Assembly: GCA_035578155.1 (NCBI GenBank)
Contig: JAPWDM010000005.1
Location: 16,004,877 to 16,068,876, forward strand
Length of the DNA: 64,000 nt
Direction: 5' to 3'
Source: Brachynemurus nebulosus
Lineage: Eukaryota; Arthropoda; Insecta; Neuroptera; Myrmeleontidae
The notes beneath the pieces are model-generated. The model made no database searches. It had not been told where the DNA came from and saw only the letters and a program-made list of their open reading frames with translations. Every line of letters begins with the position of its first letter. The first letter of the stretch is position 1. Made by a program: the position numbers and the translations under genes. Shown in pieces: positions 23,756-34,963 of this stretch.

Positions 23756-26700
23756 TGTTAACAAATTAACAAATTTAAAATTATTACAGATGCTGGTAAT
23801 TAAGATCTTAGAATATAAATATTGCGTCTAAAGCTTTTTAGATTTTAATATTTTTGTATAATAAAATAAAATTTGTTTGAAATGTTAATGTTCAAAATAA
23901 CTAAATTCAATAATTTGAAGCTTATTCATTAATTTATTAAAAATTATTTGGATTTTTTATTTATATAAGCAGCAACTAAACAGGTAGCAATAAAAATTAC
24001 AACACCTACATACAGCTACTTATATGTACATGATATTCATTGGTGTCACTTCATAATTGTAAAGAGAGGTTATTTAGAATTTAAAATATTGCTAATAAAT
24101 ATAACCAAAAAGTATAAAAATATTTGACATTCGACAGTGTTTTGTTCTTATTAGAAACGTAATTAAAAAGAATAACCTATTTTACAAAAAAACTGTTATT
24201 TCCTTTAAAAATATTTATTACAAAAATGTGTTAAACGCTTATGTCGCTGTCAGACCGATATCGCAAAATCAAATTTAAAACGCGGTTACTCAAAAATATG
24301 AGATACCAGAATGAAAATATGAATGTCAGTAACTGATTTTTGGAAAATTCCTTAGCATATGCTTCCATTCTTTAAAAAACGAAAGAAGATTGCGTCATAG
24401 CTCGCAAATCAAGTCATTTATAAAAGTCCTGACTAAAGCAATCGGTTACCCCCATTGGTATCTAAAAATTTTATTAGAACAATTAAAATGATAACTACTT
24501 TAAAAAAATTCTTGAAGGTATTTTAAAGGTAGGCGACGCATATTTGTGAGCGCACGAAATTAACAATTAAAAAACAGGTATAAACAATGAAATTTTTTAA
24601 ATCTCTATTAAGGATATTATTAACTATTGTATAAAGAATTAAAAAATAATATTATTTATATATATTTTTTTTAATATATTTTTCATGGACCAATAGTACC
24701 CAAATTTGAGATTTTTCGAACCTTTAAAAATTCATATCTCTAAAAATATTAACTTTATCGTGAAAAGCCATAAGACCTTTTTTATTTGTATTTCAATAAA
24801 GAATATCAAAAAAATTTGTTCGGTTGAAAAATAACAATTCCTTGCAATTGTTTAAACAATTTCGGTTTAAACAATATGGCCCCGGGTTGCCCCATGGCAA
24901 CATGCATTTATATCAACAGTAGGGCAATTAGAACAGGATCGCACAAAAAAAATTGAGGTGGAATAGTTTTCGGTACTCACGCGCCGATACCTCCTGGACT
25001 AGCTGTTGTGAAGGATTCTTATTATATTGTGCTTGTTAATACCCTTGAAATTTTTCGAATTTTTAAATTATTTATATATTTATTAAAGTCAAAAACGATT
25101 CGAACTCATTTAAATAATTGATTAGTAAAAATTCAACTTTTCACTCTTCGTATTAAAATTGAACCAATTACTGGGACATATTTTATTAATTTCTCTTCCC
25201 AAGCCTTAATAAGAACTTGTCTATTTTAGTTTGAATCCTGTGGGAATACAAGCTCATTATTACAATGAAAATTTGTTTAAAATGGTAAACTGTTTTTATA
25301 ATAATTTTACTTCTCTTTTCTCCCTCCTGCCTTACCGTTCTATTAACACCAGTTGGTAAATTAATTCAAGAAAATAAGAAAATTTTTTTCAGCAGCTTAC
25401 GTTATTTCAATTTTATTTATTTAGGACAACTAATTCCCAGGCACATAGCGTAACTTTTTTTTCTTTACAAAATAAAAAAATATATTCATCTATTTTTCAA
25501 ATAGTGATTACATTTTTTTTATCAGTAATGTAAAAGAAAGCAACAAATTTAATTTTTTGTAAACAAGTAATCAAGTTTGTTTATTTTGTTTTCTTTAACT
25601 TATTTCTTCCTTATACTTTTCTGAATTTTTTTTAGGTGGTGAAAATAATTAAATTAATAATACCTATTCTTAAATTTCTTTGTTAAATTGAAACATATTT
25701 GAAACTGGAATTGTTTCACGGTTTAAAGGAAGCATTGCAAATAAAATTTAAAACTAGACAAGTTGTGAAGTGCTAGTTGTACTTGCGCCAATATTGTTCT
25801 ATACAGTTAGTGGTTGTTATGGATTTAATGTAATATGTAGCATATGAAAGTAGAGAAATTGTTTTTCCTGACTAATAAATTATATTCCCTACTTGGCCAA
25901 TTTCTGCTTACCAGAAGGAAAAAGATATTTACTGAATGTACCAACGTTTTTGTACCTGTTTTTATAGGTCCGAAGACATTCGTCAATCTTCGGCCCTATC
26001 ATAATTTCGTTCAAATTCTTGCTATTCTTGAAACATCATTAGCGCATACAGCAAAAATCGACTTGTCGCACACTCCAAGAAGTGCGACATCGACATTAAG
26101 TGAGGGGAGAGTTCATACCTCGTTTACTCACGTACATGGCTTTTTAAGTATGTGTATGTGTCCACACAACGTATTCGCCTTAGTTATAGACGGTCATGTA
26201 TCGTCACACTGTATGCTTATCTTAAAGTATTATTAATTTACCTATGCATGTTATATTACAGGTTTTGATTCGATTCTTGCAATTGTTATACATTGTTGAT
26301 TTTAATGCAATTTATTATTTTTCGTTATTATTAAAAAAACATAATATTAGTAATTATTTTTTATTTAAATTGAGTTTAATTATATTTATTTAATAGAGTT
26401 CAACGTATTATTATTATCATTATCATTATTTTAATAAAAAAGTGTTTAAAAAATTTATTTTACAATTTTGGTTGAATTAGAAAAAATAGTTTCTATCTTT
26501 TGATTTGAAATTTTGTAGTTGCAAAATTTGTTGCCATAATATTTTCTTTAAAAAAATATAACAAAAAACACAATTTAAAAAGTGAAAATAGTGACAATTT
26601 TTACATCATTTTTTCAAATTTTTTAATACAAACATGGCTGACTATGCTTGAATTTTAATTTTAAAGTTTGGGGTATCCTAGAAAAAGAAATATATATTGA

Positions 26701-27391
26701 CATTTTACATGCTATTTATAATATTTGTCTCTTTTAATCGTGTACGTATTATCTTTCGTACGTAATATAAATTACTGGTCCTTCCATTTCTAATGTCTAT
26801 GCTGACACATATTCATCTATTTCTTTAATAAAACGTAAAAATGTACTTAAATGCTTTATATACTTTATCCCAAAAATTAAGGAGTGCGTGTCAAACACGC
26901 ACTTGACGACTTTTTCTTTCAATAATTTCTAGTCAACAAATTATTTAGATATTATTCGTAATTTCTTTGAATATTCTGAATCTATTATTTTCATAGATAG
27001 ACTAAAAAAATTTTCCGAATTTTAAGTAATATTCAGGTGCAAAAATTCTAATACATCTTTCGTTTGCCGATTTATCAATTATTCTTTCTTCTTTAATTTC
27101 TAGAACTCATTCTGTAAAAAATTCATCAAAATACCCCCTCAACATAACATACATTTAATTATTGACTAGCAACATTTTCATTAAAGCAAAAACTGTCATC
27201 AAGTTTTCCTTTAATGTATTAAGTAAATTACGTAAGAAAACTCATTCATGATAATTTTCCTTCAATCTACACCTCATTTTTAATGTTAGTGTTTTTTTTT
27301 CGGATTTGTCTAAGCGATCCTCCTGATATTAAGGGCCGGGGACAGCAATTTTCGAGAGTTTTCTTTAAAAGAAAAAAAATTCAAAAATATA
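23756..27391. other. Long stretch without supported gene
   Basis: A 130-codon frame at 25844-26236 (+) is the longest here, with no motif, signal peptide or splice support. A GTGCGTGT-CAA-ACACGCAC hairpin lies at 26884-26902. A GC-richer patch at 24880-25010 is unassigned. Confidence 0.4.
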
Positions 27392-27920
27392 CAGGGTTAT
27401 TGCTAATTAGACGTATTCCTTGCAGGACGTTATAGTAGAGCTAAAATCGAACAAAATTGAGCTACCAAATTTTCTTCTAAAATTCACTATTTTTTAAGAT
27501 ATATTTTTAGGTTTTCTTCGTCAAAGGCCCAAAATTTGACACTTAGGCTGAAATAAAGAAATTTCATTTCAATTTATTTCCGTAGCTAATACTGTAACTG
27601 GGCTAATGCTGTCGTAAAAGTTCCCAAACCTACTTCGAAATTGAAAATTACCGGGCAATTTGTACTCTAAAATGTGATAGTAATTTTTTGACCTCGACAA
27701 CAATTTCAACAAGTAGGTATCAGCTACGAAAATAAATTGAATAGAAATTTTTTATTTCAACCTAAGTGTCAAATTTTAGGTCTTTAACGAGGAAAACCTA
27801 AAAATCGAAATATCTCAAAAAATACTGAATTTTAGAAGAAAATTTGGTAGCTCAATTTTGTTTGAATTTAGCTCTACTATAACGTCCTGTAAGAAATACG
27901 TCGAATTACCAGTAACTCTG
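27392..27920. mobile_element. TA-flanked MITE with 200-bp inverted arms
   Basis: Ends CAGGGTTATTGC and (inverted) CAGAGTTACTGG, flanked by TA. Arms of about 200 bp (27392-27595, 27725-27920) pair through ACGTCCTG, AAATTTGGTAGCTC and AAATTTGACACTTAGG words. The CAGGGT start is common among arthropod mariner-type MITEs. Confidence 0.7.
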
Positions 27921-27934
27921 TATAGTTATAATTA

Positions 27935-28316
27935 CAGTAGACTCTCGTTAATTGAAACCTGCGATAATTCGAAACTCTCTATAATTCAAAGGTATCACGA
28001 GTTCCCTACAAAATCTCTTTATATTTCGAACTAGAACAATACATTTTTATACACTTGGTAATTCGAACGAAAAAATTATTACTAAGTAACAAAACGGCGC
28101 GTTAATTCGAACTCATCGGCGCCAAACACTCGACAATTCAAAGTTGCAGAGAGAAAGAGACAGAAAGATTGTAAGTACATTTTGAGACAAGTTCAAGTTC
28201 ATTCATCACAAATGCTTAAAAAATGAAAATAATTGTTACCTGTGATAATTCGAACCTCTCTATAATTCGTAATATTTTAAGAGTCCCTCGAGTTTCGAAT
28301 TAACGAGAGTCAACTG
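27935..28316. mobile_element. Tigger/pogo-type MITE
   Basis: Ends CAGTAGACTCTCGTTAAT and (inverted) CAGTTGACTCTCGTTAAT are flanked by TA at 27933-27934 and 28317-28318. The word ATAATTCGAA followed by CTCTCTATAATTC recurs inside both ends. It lies 14 bp from the preceding MITE. No transposase. Confidence 0.8.
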
Positions 28317-28318
28317 TA

Positions 28319-29314
28319 TCTATCTATCTTTCAATGCTCTTGCAGAAATTTTTTTTTTCTTACATTTCAGGTTATCCCCTGAAATTAACCACCAGAATCG
28401 AAATTTAACTTTCTGGTATCTCATAATCGGGTCACCACATTCTATCTCTGTGCTAAATTTCAAATTTTCACGTCGAATGGTTTCAGAGAAAATCGCCTAT
28501 GACTGAAGTAATTGTCTAAGTGTTCTGTTTTGCCAATTTTGGTACGGAACACTGAAGAGAAAAAGAAAAATGAAATAAATTTCTCAAAAAGTAAATCCGG
28601 CTTTTAATTGTTCATTTAACGATACACTAATGTTTTTGTAGATAAAAAATTAACACAGAAATTCTTATTCAAACCTCATACAAAAATTAGCCACCTAGCT
28701 GTATGTTTGTTTGTTCAAATACATACATTCACACCTAAAATTCCCACATTGCACGTATAATATGTAATAATTCTAAAAATTACCCGTGTAAATTGAACAT
28801 TAAAAAACCGTTTAGCGCCATAAAACTGTTATTTTTCGTGGACCGTAATAATTTATGTACATGTTAAAAATCCCCTCAAACCTCAACACTTTATGATATT
28901 TTTTTTTTTTTAAACGGATTTGAACGTTCAGCCAAATACAAACATTATAGCAAAATTTCGAAAAATTTTATAAAATATACATAATTTGTAAAAATTTAAA
29001 TTTGCTACAAATTTGATTCCGACAACTCTCCTTAAAAATGCACCCGTCTAGCCATAAAATCGTAAAATAAATTTTTATTCGTTGTAACCATTGAACGGAA
29101 ATGGTCCTATATATAACAATTCCCTATCAGTTACTGACTCCAACCTCTCCCCTCAGCCGGTTTAAAAAAAATAAAAACGAAACGGCAAGGGTGTTCTGGG
29201 GTCTTATAAGTCCGTTGTAAGCTTATTTAATTTTTATATTATACTATTGAAGGTGTGATATATAAGAGAGTATTTTCCACAAAACTTAAATACTCAAAAT
29301 TAGACGCCTTTCTG
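28319..29314. other. No clear feature
   Basis: The phrase CAATTTTGGTACGGAACACT at about 28537 resembles a common insect repeat end; no boundaries could be fixed. Confidence 0.4.
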
Positions 29315-30290
29315 ACAAGTAAAGGTCCCGAGGCCGGACCTATCGATTTTGATGAAACTTAAATATGTTGTAGAACACTAAAAACTAAGGGACACGTATT
29401 TTTTTTTTATCTGCGAAAAAACGGTTTGAAGGGGTGAAATCGCCCTCCAAAAATTGGGGTAAAAATTTAATTTTTCAAATATCTCGAAAACAGTAAGAGA
29501 TAGAGCAAAAGTTTAAATTGGCGATATTACTCTTTTTTAAAGAGCTATCTATTGTTATGCAATTTGTTCAAATTACATCAACAGGGGTGGTTGGGGGTTA
29601 AAATTTGGGGGTTAATTTTGCAAAAAGGCGGTGAAATATAAACAATATAAAAATGTTGTTTACAGATTTGAAATCTACGTCAAAAAATCTAATTGACCTG
29701 TTTTTGCTCAATATCCTGATATTAAGTCTAGGGGTAGTTAACTAGAGGGTGACTATGTCGAATAATCGTACTATTTGGGTATTTCAAGAAGTTCTTCTTC
29801 ATGGAAAATAGCTTAAGACACTTTGACACCAAATTGTACGACTATTCGACATAGTCACCCTCTAGTTAACTACCCCTAGACTTAATATTAGGGCATTGAG
29901 CAAAAATAGGTCAATTAGATTTTTTGACGTAGATTTCAAATCTGTAAACAAAATTTTTATATTGTTTATTTTTCACCCCCTTTTTGAAAAATTAACCCCC
30001 AAATTTTAACCCCCAACCACCCCTGTTGATGTAATATGGACAAATTGCATATCAGTAGATAGCTCTTTAAAAAAGAGCAATATCGCCAATTTAAACTTTT
30101 GCTCTATCTCATACTGTTTTCGAGATATTTGAAAAAATTAATTTTTACCCCAATTTTTGGAGGGCAATTTCACCCCTTCAAACCGTTTTTCCGCAGATAA
30201 AAAAAATACGTGTCCCTTAGTTTTTAGTGTTCTACAATATATTTAACTTTCATCGAAATCGATAGGTCCGGCCTCGGGACCTTTACTTGT
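29315..30290. repeat. Family B inverted duplication (976 bp)
   Basis: Arms 29315-29776 and 29831-30290 are reverse complements with scattered differences, around a 54-bp spacer. Each arm opens outward with ACAAGTAAAGGTCCCGAGGC. A third, single copy lies at 58033-58545 and includes the spacer, so the spacer belongs to the left unit and the second arm was added to it. Non-coding. Confidence 0.85.
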
Positions 30291-30613
30291 GAGTGAGTGA
30301 ATATTGCCTAAAATAAATGAGGTTTGAAGTAACAGGATTAACTTAAAAAGGAAATGCCAGACTTCTGAATGATGATCTTATCTGGAGTTGATTAATCGTT
30401 GTAATTTTTAACACACTTGCTTCAGATTGATTTATTAAAAATTCAGTATTTAGGTACATTGCGTATTTTCTCGTTTTTACTAGTAGCGACTCCATAATTA
30501 CATAAGTATATAAAGGGAGGTTTTTTGTTATTTAGATTAAAAGTTTTAAACAAATAATTTTTTAGTAAATCTTTTATTCCTTAAAAAGTAGATAATAGTA
30601 TATTGTACAATAA

Positions 30614-30722
30614 GTGGGAAAAGAGGCTTATTTCTCACGAATATGAGTTTGTAGCGCGAGCCCGCAGGGCGAGTGCAACAATTCATATGAGTGAGAAATA
30701 AGCTTTTCCCACGTATTTTGCA
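30614..30722. repeat. Hairpin with GC-rich loop
   Basis: GTGGGAAAAGAGGCTTATTT pairs with AAATAAGCTTTTCCCAC, extended by a CTCAY..ATATGA block, around a loop with GCGCGAGCCCGCAGGGCGAG. A similar design lies at 31736-31787. Confidence 0.7.
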
Positions 30723-30931
30723 CTATACTTTTTCTACGAGCACATTTTTGTTCGTAAAATTTAACATAATTTAACATAATTCAAATAAAATTAAATAAGT
30801 AGTAAAAATTTTTTTAAATTTATAATGTCAATGGTAAGATGTTCAAATTTTTGCCAAAGCATACTTTAAAACTATGGAAACAATAATAAATAATCAACAT
30901 ACATATGTATATTTTTAGAATTATATATGAC

Positions 30932-31493
30932 ACTAGCCGTATGCCCGATGGGATTTCCCATCGACAACATCTTTTTTTTAGGTACTCACTTTCTGCTCAC
31001 TTTTAATGTTTTTCAAAAGGCTAAATCAATATCCACGTTTCTAACTTCAAAAATGATGAACTTCCCATACGAACTTTCATTTTCTATTTTAACCCCTTAG
31101 GGAATATTTTTCCAGAAACAACTGACTTTTATTTATAAATAGAAGTCTAAACGCCAATTTTCATAATTCCTGTGCTTAATTTTGTCCTTCTAAACCCAAC
31201 AGTTTAGATTGTGCGTTGTCTGTCAGTCAAAGTTCAAGATTCATTAAATATTATTTATTTTAATAGCCATAGTAACATATTTTTATATATCTAATTTTAA
31301 AAATGACGAATTTCCATACAAATTTTCATCCACTATTAAACCCACTTAGAGGACGAATTTTCAAAATTCCTTTCTTAGTGCTCACCTACGTTACATAGGG
31401 AACTCCTATGCAAAATTTCATTCTTCTAAACCCAACAGTTTAGGCTGTGCGTTGTCTGTCAGTCAGTCAGTGTTAGAAATTTATTAAGTAGAT
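30932..31493 (+). repeat. Family D repeat, copy 1
   Basis: It starts ACTAGCCGTATGCCCGATGG and ends in a (TCAG)n-like stretch then GTGTTAGAAATTTATTAAG. The second copy at 60056-60614 is the same in order and strand. The GATGGGATTTCCCATC hairpin near the start is kept in both. The 3' simple repeat suggests a truncated retroposon; class not certain. Confidence 0.7.
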
Positions 31494-31735
31494 TATATAT
31501 TAAATCAGCCATAGCCAACTTTTTTATTATATTAAGCCGTGCGGAATAATTTCCCATGACAATTTCCAGACAGTGTGGGCAATCGTTAATTTTTACATAT
31601 AGTTAGCCGTGCGCAAAATGTTACTTTTAATAGTAGGAGTAGAAAAATGATATTTCTAAATACACTTAAATGATATTTAAAAATACACTGAATAATGGCA
31701 TATTACGTGATTGAGGTTGTAAGTTGCATATTACA

Positions 31736-31787
31736 CACGGGCGAAAAAGTTACGCAAGAGCCGAGCAGCGGCGAGTGTGTAATATGC
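31736..31787. repeat. Second GC-loop hairpin
   Basis: GCATATTACACAC pairs exactly with GTGTGTAATATGC around a 26-base loop containing GAGCCGAGCAGCGGCGAG. Confidence 0.7.
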
Positions 31788-32229
31788 CTAACATGAAATT
31801 CACAGTAAACGATAAAAATTTTTACAAATACAATACATTAAAATTATGTAGAATTTGAAAAATAAAAACAAATGTAAACATTCAGTTGCTAGGTAAAATT
31901 TTTGTACAGATTCTAATATACAATATAAAGCTAGTGTTTCACCTAACATCTAGATTTTGTAAAATTATAATTTTATGTTAAAATTATGATTTTCTTGTAA
32001 AATTATAATTTAAGAGGTATTTAACCTAACATCTAGAATTTATGGGCCGATTATGCCGACTATAACCAACTGAAAAAACGACTACTTTATATAATAAAAA
32101 TAATGGCGCCAGATGTCACTTTACAGAATAAAAAACTTATTTCTTGCATACTATTATACATTTACTTAAAAAAAAAGGCAGTTTTAAAAAAAAAAGCATT
32201 CATGGTTGTTGTATAATTTAACATGGTAC
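31788..32229. other. No clear feature
   Basis: Repeated ACATCTAGATTTTGTAAAAT/AAATTATAATT words (31949-32042, again at 37188-37225) lie on both sides of the LTR element, so they belong to the pre-insertion locus. Confidence 0.45.
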
Positions 32230-32296
32230 TAAATTTAAAATTAGAATTTATTTTTTTTCATCAATATTGTTAGTAATTTTCATCAATAATGTTATA

Positions 32297-32583
32297 TGTT
32301 ATATATGTGTTAAATAATACATAATTATATTTATATTTAATTATAGTTTTAAATAGTTAAAAGATGTCACCACTATACTAACGGAAGTGAGATGACATTT
32401 TAACAGATACAAGACGGGGAGTGCAATGATGGACGCCCTCATATAAAGAACATACAAATACGATGTACAAAAAACAGCATGTACTTTTATCTGTGTAATC
32501 TTACTAATTAATTAATAAATTAAGTTATAAAATTATAGTTTTATTATTTTTAAAAGTATTTAAAAGATTAAATACATAAAACA
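32297..32583 (+). repeat. 5' LTR
   Basis: 287 bp, TGTTATAT...AAAACA, same as the 3' copy at 36728-37014 as far as I can compare by eye. It should contain the element's promoter; no TATA position is claimed because the whole LTR is AT-rich. Confidence 0.9.
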
Positions 32584-32594
32584 TGGCGCAGTCG
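32584..32594 (+). promoter_or_regulatory. Primer-binding site, tRNA-Ser
   Basis: TGGCGCAGTCG directly follows the LTR. It is complementary to CCA plus the last 8 acceptor bases of an insect serine tRNA (CGACTGCG). Confidence 0.8.
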
Positions 32595-32729
32595 TAAAAA
32601 TTAGAAAAAAGGTGATAATGCAAAAAATCACAAAATCTAAAATAAAAAACACGTGGTTGAAAAAATAAAATGTAATTTTAAAGTGTGTTAAGTGTAAAAA
32701 TTTTTAAAAATAAAATTAAAAATATCAAA

Positions 32730-34952
32730 ATGGAGTATAATAAACCAGCTGAATTAAATTTAAGTGGAAATTTAAAAGAAAATTTTAAAAAATTTCAACA
32801 AGAGGTGGACATATTTTTTGAAGCAACAGAAACATACTCTAAAAGTGATAAAGTACAAATAGCTAGATTTTTAAACTTAATTGGTCCTGAAGCAGTAAAA
32901 ATATATAATACTTTTGAAATAAGTAAAAACGAAAATGTAAAATTAAAACAAATAATAGATGAATTTATAAAATATTGTGAACCCAAAAAGAACTTAGTGA
33001 TGGCACATTTTAAATTTTTTAAAAGAGTACAGGGTCCAAATGAAACTTTTAATAATTATTTAACTGACTTAAAAAATTTAATTGTAAACTGTGAATTTGA
33101 ACAATTAGAGAAAAAACTATTAAAAACTCAAATAATACTTGGAATCAATAATAAAGAACTACAAGAGAAACTGCTACGTGAAGATGCATCTTTAGAAAGG
33201 GTAATTAACTATTGTCAAGCTGCAGAATTAGCTGAAGAATCCAGAAAAGAATTGGAATCTACAGTTGTGTTATCAACGGGTTCAAAACACCTGGATCAAG
33301 TGAGAAATTCATCGTATCAAAAAGGTTCTAAAAAACAAAATAAAGACATTAAGTTTAATAAGAAATGTCAAAAGTGTAATCAGAATCATGAGTATGGTAA
33401 ATGTTTTGCCTATGGCAAAAAATGTAAAAAGTGTGGATTATATAACCATTATGCTAATTGTTGTAAAACTAAAAAGAATTTTAAGAAAAATATTTACACA
33501 GTAAATCCACAAAATTCGAGCAGTGAATCTATTACTATAGGTTTAAATTCAATTGCACAAGTATTTCCGATAAACGAGGGTAATAAAAATAATGAATGGA
33601 AAGAATTTATTAAAATTAATAATGATGTTATTCAAGTAAAAATTGATACAGGGGCTCAAGTAAATATTTTACCGTTATCTTATTTAAATAAATTAGCGCC
33701 TAATACTAAAATTAATAAAACAAATATTAAAATTGAGGCTTTTGGGGGATTTTCAGTTAAAACGTTAGGGGTAGTTAAACTACTATGTGAAAGTAAAGAT
33801 AAAATAGTAGAAACTGACTTTCATGTTGTAAAATATAACAATGTCATGCCAATTGTAGGGTTACAAACATGTATAGAGTTGAATATTATAAAACAGATTA
33901 ACAGTATTAGTAAAAATTTTAAAAACTGTACTACTAAAAATGAATTTATTAAAGAAAATATAGATGTATTTCAAGGAATAGGGTGTTTTCCTGATAAATA
34001 TACTATACAGTTGAAGCCAAATGTAATTCCAAAAGCACATTCTAGTAGAAGAGTACCTCTAGCAATAAAAGATAAATTAAAAGAAACATTAGACAAAATG
34101 GTAAAATCTAACATAATCAGTCCAGTTGAAGCCAATACATCAGAATGGGTAAATAATATAGTTATAGTAGAAAAAGCAGACTCAAGCTTAAGAATATGTT
34201 TAGATCCTCAAGATTTAAATAAATGTATACTTAGGGATTATTATACAATACCAACTTTGGAAGAAATTAAACCTTTGTTAGCTAATAAAAAATATTATAC
34301 AGTATTAGACCTGAAAGATGGGTTTTGGCATGTTAAATTAGATGAAAAATCTAGAAAACTTTGTACATTTAGCACTCCCTTTGGTTTATATTGTTTTAAT
34401 AGATTACCATTTGGTATTGTTTCGGCTCCTGAAATTTTTCAGAAATTAAATACGAAATATTTTGGTGATTTGGAAGGAGTTATAATTTATTTCGATGATT
34501 TGTTAATCACCAGTGACAGTAAAGAGGGTCATGATAAAATACTACGAGAAGTATTAGACAGAGCTAGAAAATACAAAATAAAATTTAATAAAGATAAAAT
34601 ACAGTATTGTGTAGATAAAGTAAAATATTTAGGGTTTGTATTTTCAGAAAGTGGTATCACAGTTGATCAAAATAGAATCAAGGCCATTCAGAATTTGAAA
34701 ATTCCGTCAAATAAGAAAGAGTTGCAACAAATATTAGGAATTATCAATTATTTAAGAGATTTTATACCTAATTTATCAGAAATTTCTCAACCGTTAAGAG
34801 AGTTATTAAAAAAAGATATACAATGGCTTTGGCTTGACCAACATTCTAAAATATTAGAAAATATTAAATCATTAATAACTGAAACTCCAATACTAAAAAA
34901 TTTTGATATAAAGTTACAAGCATTCAATGTGACAGTAGTCAAAGTGCCTTAG
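32730..34952 (+). CDS. gag-pol: Gag-Pol, N-terminal part (gag, protease, reverse transcriptase), frame broken at 3' end
   Basis: The open frame starts at 32685, but ATG at 32730 (AAAATGG context) begins the conserved gag and is the likelier start. Counting from 32685: gag capsid-like helices about 20-190; two zinc knuckles at 228-260 (CQKC..H....C and CKKC..H...CC); aspartic protease with DTG at 321; reverse transcriptase about 450-700 with catalytic Asp in LDLKDGF (542) and YFDD (602-605); tether to about 735. It stops at 34950-34952 just as RNase H should begin. Gag and pol are fused without a programmed shift. A one-base loss between about 34907 and 34948 explains the stop. Confidence 0.9.
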   Translation: MEYNKPAELNLSGNLKENFKKFQQEVDIFFEATETYSKSDKVQIARFLNLIGPEAVKIYNTFEISKNENVKLKQIIDEFIKYCEPKKNLVMAHFKFFKRVQGPNETFNNYLTDLKNLIVNCEFEQLEKKLLKTQIILGINNKELQEKLLREDASLERVINYCQAAELAEESRKELESTVVLSTGSKHLDQVRNSSYQKGSKKQNKDIKFNKKCQKCNQNHEYGKCFAYGKKCKKCGLYNHYANCCKTKKNFKKNIYTVNPQNSSSESITIGLNSIAQVFPINEGNKNNEWKEFIKINNDVIQVKIDTGAQVNILPLSYLNKLAPNTKINKTNIKIEAFGGFSVKTLGVVKLLCESKDKIVETDFHVVKYNNVMPIVGLQTCIELNIIKQINSISKNFKNCTTKNEFIKENIDVFQGIGCFPDKYTIQLKPNVIPKAHSSRRVPLAIKDKLKETLDKMVKSNIISPVEANTSEWVNNIVIVEKADSSLRICLDPQDLNKCILRDYYTIPTLEEIKPLLANKKYYTVLDLKDGFWHVKLDEKSRKLCTFSTPFGLYCFNRLPFGIVSAPEIFQKLNTKYFGDLEGVIIYFDDLLITSDSKEGHDKILREVLDRARKYKIKFNKDKIQYCVDKVKYLGFVFSESGITVDQNRIKAIQNLKIPSNKKELQQILGIINYLRDFIPNLSEISQPLRELLKKDIQWLWLDQHSKILENIKSLITETPILKNFDIKLQAFNVTVVKVP

Positions 34953-34963
34953 GTTGTTGCTTA

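Noticed and set aside
25844..26236. 130-codon plus-strand open frame
   Set aside because: No motif, no splice context, composition like random AT-rich sequence; kept only as a note in the gap entry.
26884..26902. GTGCGTGT..ACACGCAC hairpins here and near 46571 as terminators or regulatory sites
   Set aside because: Too short and too few to distinguish from chance or repeat ends.
28537..28560. Possible retroelement 3' end (TTTTGGTACGGAACACT)
   Set aside because: A familiar phrase but no boundary, tail or second end could be shown.
34898..34904. AAATTTT heptamer in the right phase for a -1 programmed frameshift in pol
   Set aside because: The -1 frame meets TGA at 34904-34906, so slipping there could not reach the downstream frame; the break lies after 34907.
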